Source: Oscillospiraceae bacterium (lineage in GTDB: Bacteria; Bacillota; Clostridia; Oscillospirales; Acutalibacteraceae). From it: a DNA stretch of 64,000 nt. Shown here in pieces: positions 62,014 to 64,000 of the stretch (the first letter of the stretch is position 1; the number at the start of each line of letters is the position of its first letter). A model generated the notes under the pieces. The model saw only the letters and a program-made list of their open reading frames with translations. It searched no databases and had not been told where the DNA came from. Made by a program: the position numbers and the translations under genes. The stretch covers positions 372,001 through 436,000 of the forward strand of contig SVOT01000001.1 in the NCBI GenBank assembly GCA_015066225.1. Reading direction: 5' to 3'.

Positions 62014-64000
62014 TGCTTATCTTTAACACTGAGCCCCTTTGTATTGTGGGCGCTCTTTGAGCTTCCTTTATATGCTTTAACGGTATACCTGTAGGTAACT
62101 CCTTTTTTAGAGGTTTTGTCAACGAAGGATACCGTGCTGCCGCTTTTTACGGTGGCAAGCTTTTTAAAGCTACCGTTACCTGTTGCACGGTAAACGTAAT
62201 AGCCCTCTGCACCGCTGACCTTACCCCACTGGAATTTGACACCGCTCTTTGTGGATTTGACTTCAACAAGCTTGGGTGTTGTGAGCCTTACGAGTGAAAC
62301 CGCCTTATATGCACTCACAGCCGAGCCGCTGTATGCTTTAACAGCATAATAATATTTTGTTCCGCTCTTTGCGGTTTTGTCGGTGTAGCTTGTTTTTGCG
62401 GAATCTGTGATTTTTGTAAGTCGTTTCCAGCTTCCGCCCGAGGTTTTTCTGTAAACGATGTAACCGCTGCATTTTGAAACAGCATTCCATTTTATTGATA
62501 CACCGCCTGATGCATTTGAAACGGACTTAATCTCCGGCATACCAACACACTTGCAGGTTACACCGTTATCATCATAATAACCGAAAACATCGTCGCAAAC
62601 GGGTACAACCGTGTACGTATACGTTGTGCCGAGCTTAGCAGTTTTGTCGGTATATGATGACACATCGCCCAAGGTTGCAATTTTAACCCACGAGGTTTTG
62701 CTTGTCTTTCTGCCGATGATGTAACCGTTTGCACCCTTCACCTTTTCCCAGGTAACAGTTATGCCCTTAGAGGCATTTTCTGCTTTTTTCAGCTCAGGAA
62801 TGGAAAGGTACATAGCAGACACGCCGTTTGCGTTGTATCCGCTTTCAATATCATCAAGATAAGCCTTTACGGTGTAGGTATAGTTAACACCGCTTTTAGC
62901 AGTTGTATCCTCAAATGACGTTACATTGCCCTTGAAATCTGCAATTCTTGACCATTTGCCGTTTTCTGTTTTGCGGTAAAGCGTATAGCCCTCAGCATTC
63001 TTCACCGAATTCCAAGCAACAAGAATACCGTCAAGTGTCATTTCGGCAGATTTAAGAACGGGCGTGGCAAGCTTAACAAACTTAAAGGTTACCTTGCTGT
63101 CGAAGTCACTGCGGACACCATTTTTTACAGCCACAACAGAATATGTGTATTTCTCGCCGTTTTTAACATTAAAATCAACATAATACAACTTGCTGTCGGG
63201 AGTTGCAGTATAGATTAATTCATATTCAGTATCTTTTGTTTTTCTGTAAAGCTCATAGCACTCTGCACCTGAATCCAGCCAAAAAATTGAAATTGCTTTG
63301 GTGTCTGCGTAGGAATAATATATTTCAGGGCACTCGGGAGCCCATTCAACAAACTCAAATCCGTTTTCCTCAGCATAAGTCTTTCCGGAAGATTCGGATT
63401 TTCCGTATATCACAAAGGCTTCATCTTTAACAAATTCAACATCATCCGCAGAATAATAGCCGAAAGCCTTTTCGCCGACATCAGCAACATCAGGTATTAT
63501 TACGCTTTTCAAGCCTGTGCCGTGGAAAGAAGCGGCACCGATTTTTTTCAAATCAGCAGAAAAGCCTACATTTTCAAGACTCTTGCAACCTCTGAAGGCA
63601 TTTTCGCCAATTTCAGTGATACGATTAAAGTTAATTTCACTCAAGCTCTCGCAGGAAGCAAATGCCCACTGCGGAATTGCTGTTACACCTAAAGACAATT
63701 CAATTCTTTTTAAGGATGAGTATGAGAATGCCCCATCACCTATTGAAGAAACTGTTTCGGGAAGAGAAATCACGGTTACCGCCGAGCCTCTGAATGCTTC
63801 TTTGCCGATTTCTTTGACGGCTTCGGGGAACGAAACATCAACTGCACCTTCGGGATATTTATATAGTATTGTTAACTCTTTATTGTAAAGGCCACCCTCA
63901 TAGGAGGCAAAACGGCCACCAGCCTGAACGCTGATGCTTTTAAGCTCTTTCGCATTCAGAAATGCTGTTTCGTGAATTCTGTTAACAGTATTAGGCACGT
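62010..64000 (-). CDS. LRR_5 (BspA-like) plus fibronectin-III surface protein, 5' end missing
   Basis: The C-terminal 660 or so residues of a larger protein that extends beyond the right edge; no start or signal is visible. The first about 210 residues are BspA-like leucine-rich repeats (FPEAVKEIGKEAFRGS; LPETVSSIGDGAFSYSSL; ITEIGENAFRGCKSL). Five FN3-like units with GYTLYRK, GYIVYRK and YTVKAY motifs follow, ending just after KGLSVKDKH. Such proteins bind host or matrix proteins in other bacteria. The FN3 style closely matches the protein at 42249-45404. Confidence 0.85.
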   Translation of the reverse strand, partial: VPNTVNRIHETAFLNAKELKSISVQAGGRFASYEGGLYNKELTILYKYPEGAVDVSFPEAVKEIGKEAFRGSAVTVISLPETVSSIGDGAFSYSSLKRIELSLGVTAIPQWAFASCESLSEINFNRITEIGENAFRGCKSLENVGFSADLKKIGAASFHGTGLKSVIIPDVADVGEKAFGYYSADDVEFVKDEAFVIYGKSESSGKTYAEENGFEFVEWAPECPEIYYSYADTKAISIFWLDSGAECYELYRKTKDTEYELIYTATPDSKLYYVDFNVKNGEKYTYSVVAVKNGVRSDFDSKVTFKFVKLATPVLKSAEMTLDGILVAWNSVKNAEGYTLYRKTENGKWSRIADFKGNVTSFEDTTAKSGVNYTYTVKAYLDDIESGYNANGVSAMYLSIPELKKAENASKGITVTWEKVKGANGYIIGRKTSKTSWVKIATLGDVSSYTDKTAKLGTTYTYTVVPVCDDVFGYYDDNGVTCKCVGMPEIKSVSNASGGVSIKWNAVSKCSGYIVYRKTSGGSWKRLTKITDSAKTSYTDKTAKSGTKYYYAVKAYSGSAVSAYKAVSLVRLTTPKLVEVKSTKSGVKFQWGKVSGAEGYYVYRATGNGSFKKLATVKSGSTVSFVDKTSKKGVTYRYTVKAYKGSSKSAHNTKGLSVKDKH

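Noticed and set aside
1..64000. Mobile elements, prophage, tRNA or rRNA genes
   Set aside because: No transposase, integrase, phage structural gene, att-like repeat or cloverleaf was seen; intergenic gaps are too short for rRNA and show no CCA-type tRNA pattern.

Overview
The window reads as the chromosome of an endospore-forming, moderately low-GC Clostridia bacterium, most likely a gut member of the Oscillospirales/Ruminococcaceae group. The basis is a gerA-gerB-gerC germination operon, a PdaB-like deacetylase, ScpAB, a dgt-dnaG-rpoD cluster, a two-cluster 4Fe-4S aldo/keto reductase, GH36 and GH5 glycosidases, one dockerin protein and large fibronectin-III surface proteins. Genes are packed tightly, often with 1-17 nt overlaps. 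No gene-free stretch exceeds about 185 bp. No tRNA, rRNA, CRISPR array, transposase or prophage gene was seen, and no frameshifted gene.

Left block (1-13.3 kb, all minus strand): a DUF2953 protein (cut by the window edge), scpB, scpA and a site-2 protease share one promoter. Upstream of them run cdaA-cdaR (c-di-AMP synthesis), an FG-GAP-like lipoprotein, a response regulator, a histidine kinase, a DUF1385 membrane protein and prmC. Then come a cysteine desulfurase with its DUF3343 partner, ispF and an aminotransferase. At 13.4-17.0 kb on the plus strand are two flavoproteins and a PdaB-like deacetylase.

Middle block (17.1-37.4 kb, mostly minus): an exported PHP protein sits at the end of yigZ-dgt-dnaG-rpoD. 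It is followed by rpmE, feoAB, a phosphohexomutase/methyltransferase pair, a secreted alpha/beta hydrolase (plus), and a long operon DUF951-prfA-tsaC-coaE-lytic transglycosylase-PHP paralogue-M18 peptidase-dockerin protein.

Right block (37.4-64 kb): on the plus strand, an S1-domain protein and an aldo/keto reductase-lipoprotein-GH36 operon. On the minus strand, a ten-repeat FN3 protein and DUF1858-trmK-ygjV-nif3-rqcH. Then a metallophosphoesterase-GH5 pair (plus), gerABC (minus) facing DUF421-DUF4363 (plus), an NfeD-SPFH-PH-domain trio (plus), a MATE exporter (minus), an AGCS symporter (plus), and an LRR_5/FN3 protein (minus) running off the right edge.

The most interesting signals are: (1) c-di-AMP synthesis genes joined to a lipoprotein and a two-component system in place of the usual glmM; (2) a shared C-terminal aromatic/amphipathic tail on three exported proteins, two of which are PHP paralogues at the ends of core-information operons; (3) terminator-like hairpins lying on the ribosome-binding site or leader of the next gene; (4) a DUF421/DUF4363 pair facing the germination operon; and (5) a metallophosphoesterase that lacks the usual metal-binding Asn, paired with a GH5 enzyme. 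All functions are inferred from sequence motifs read by eye; no database search was run.
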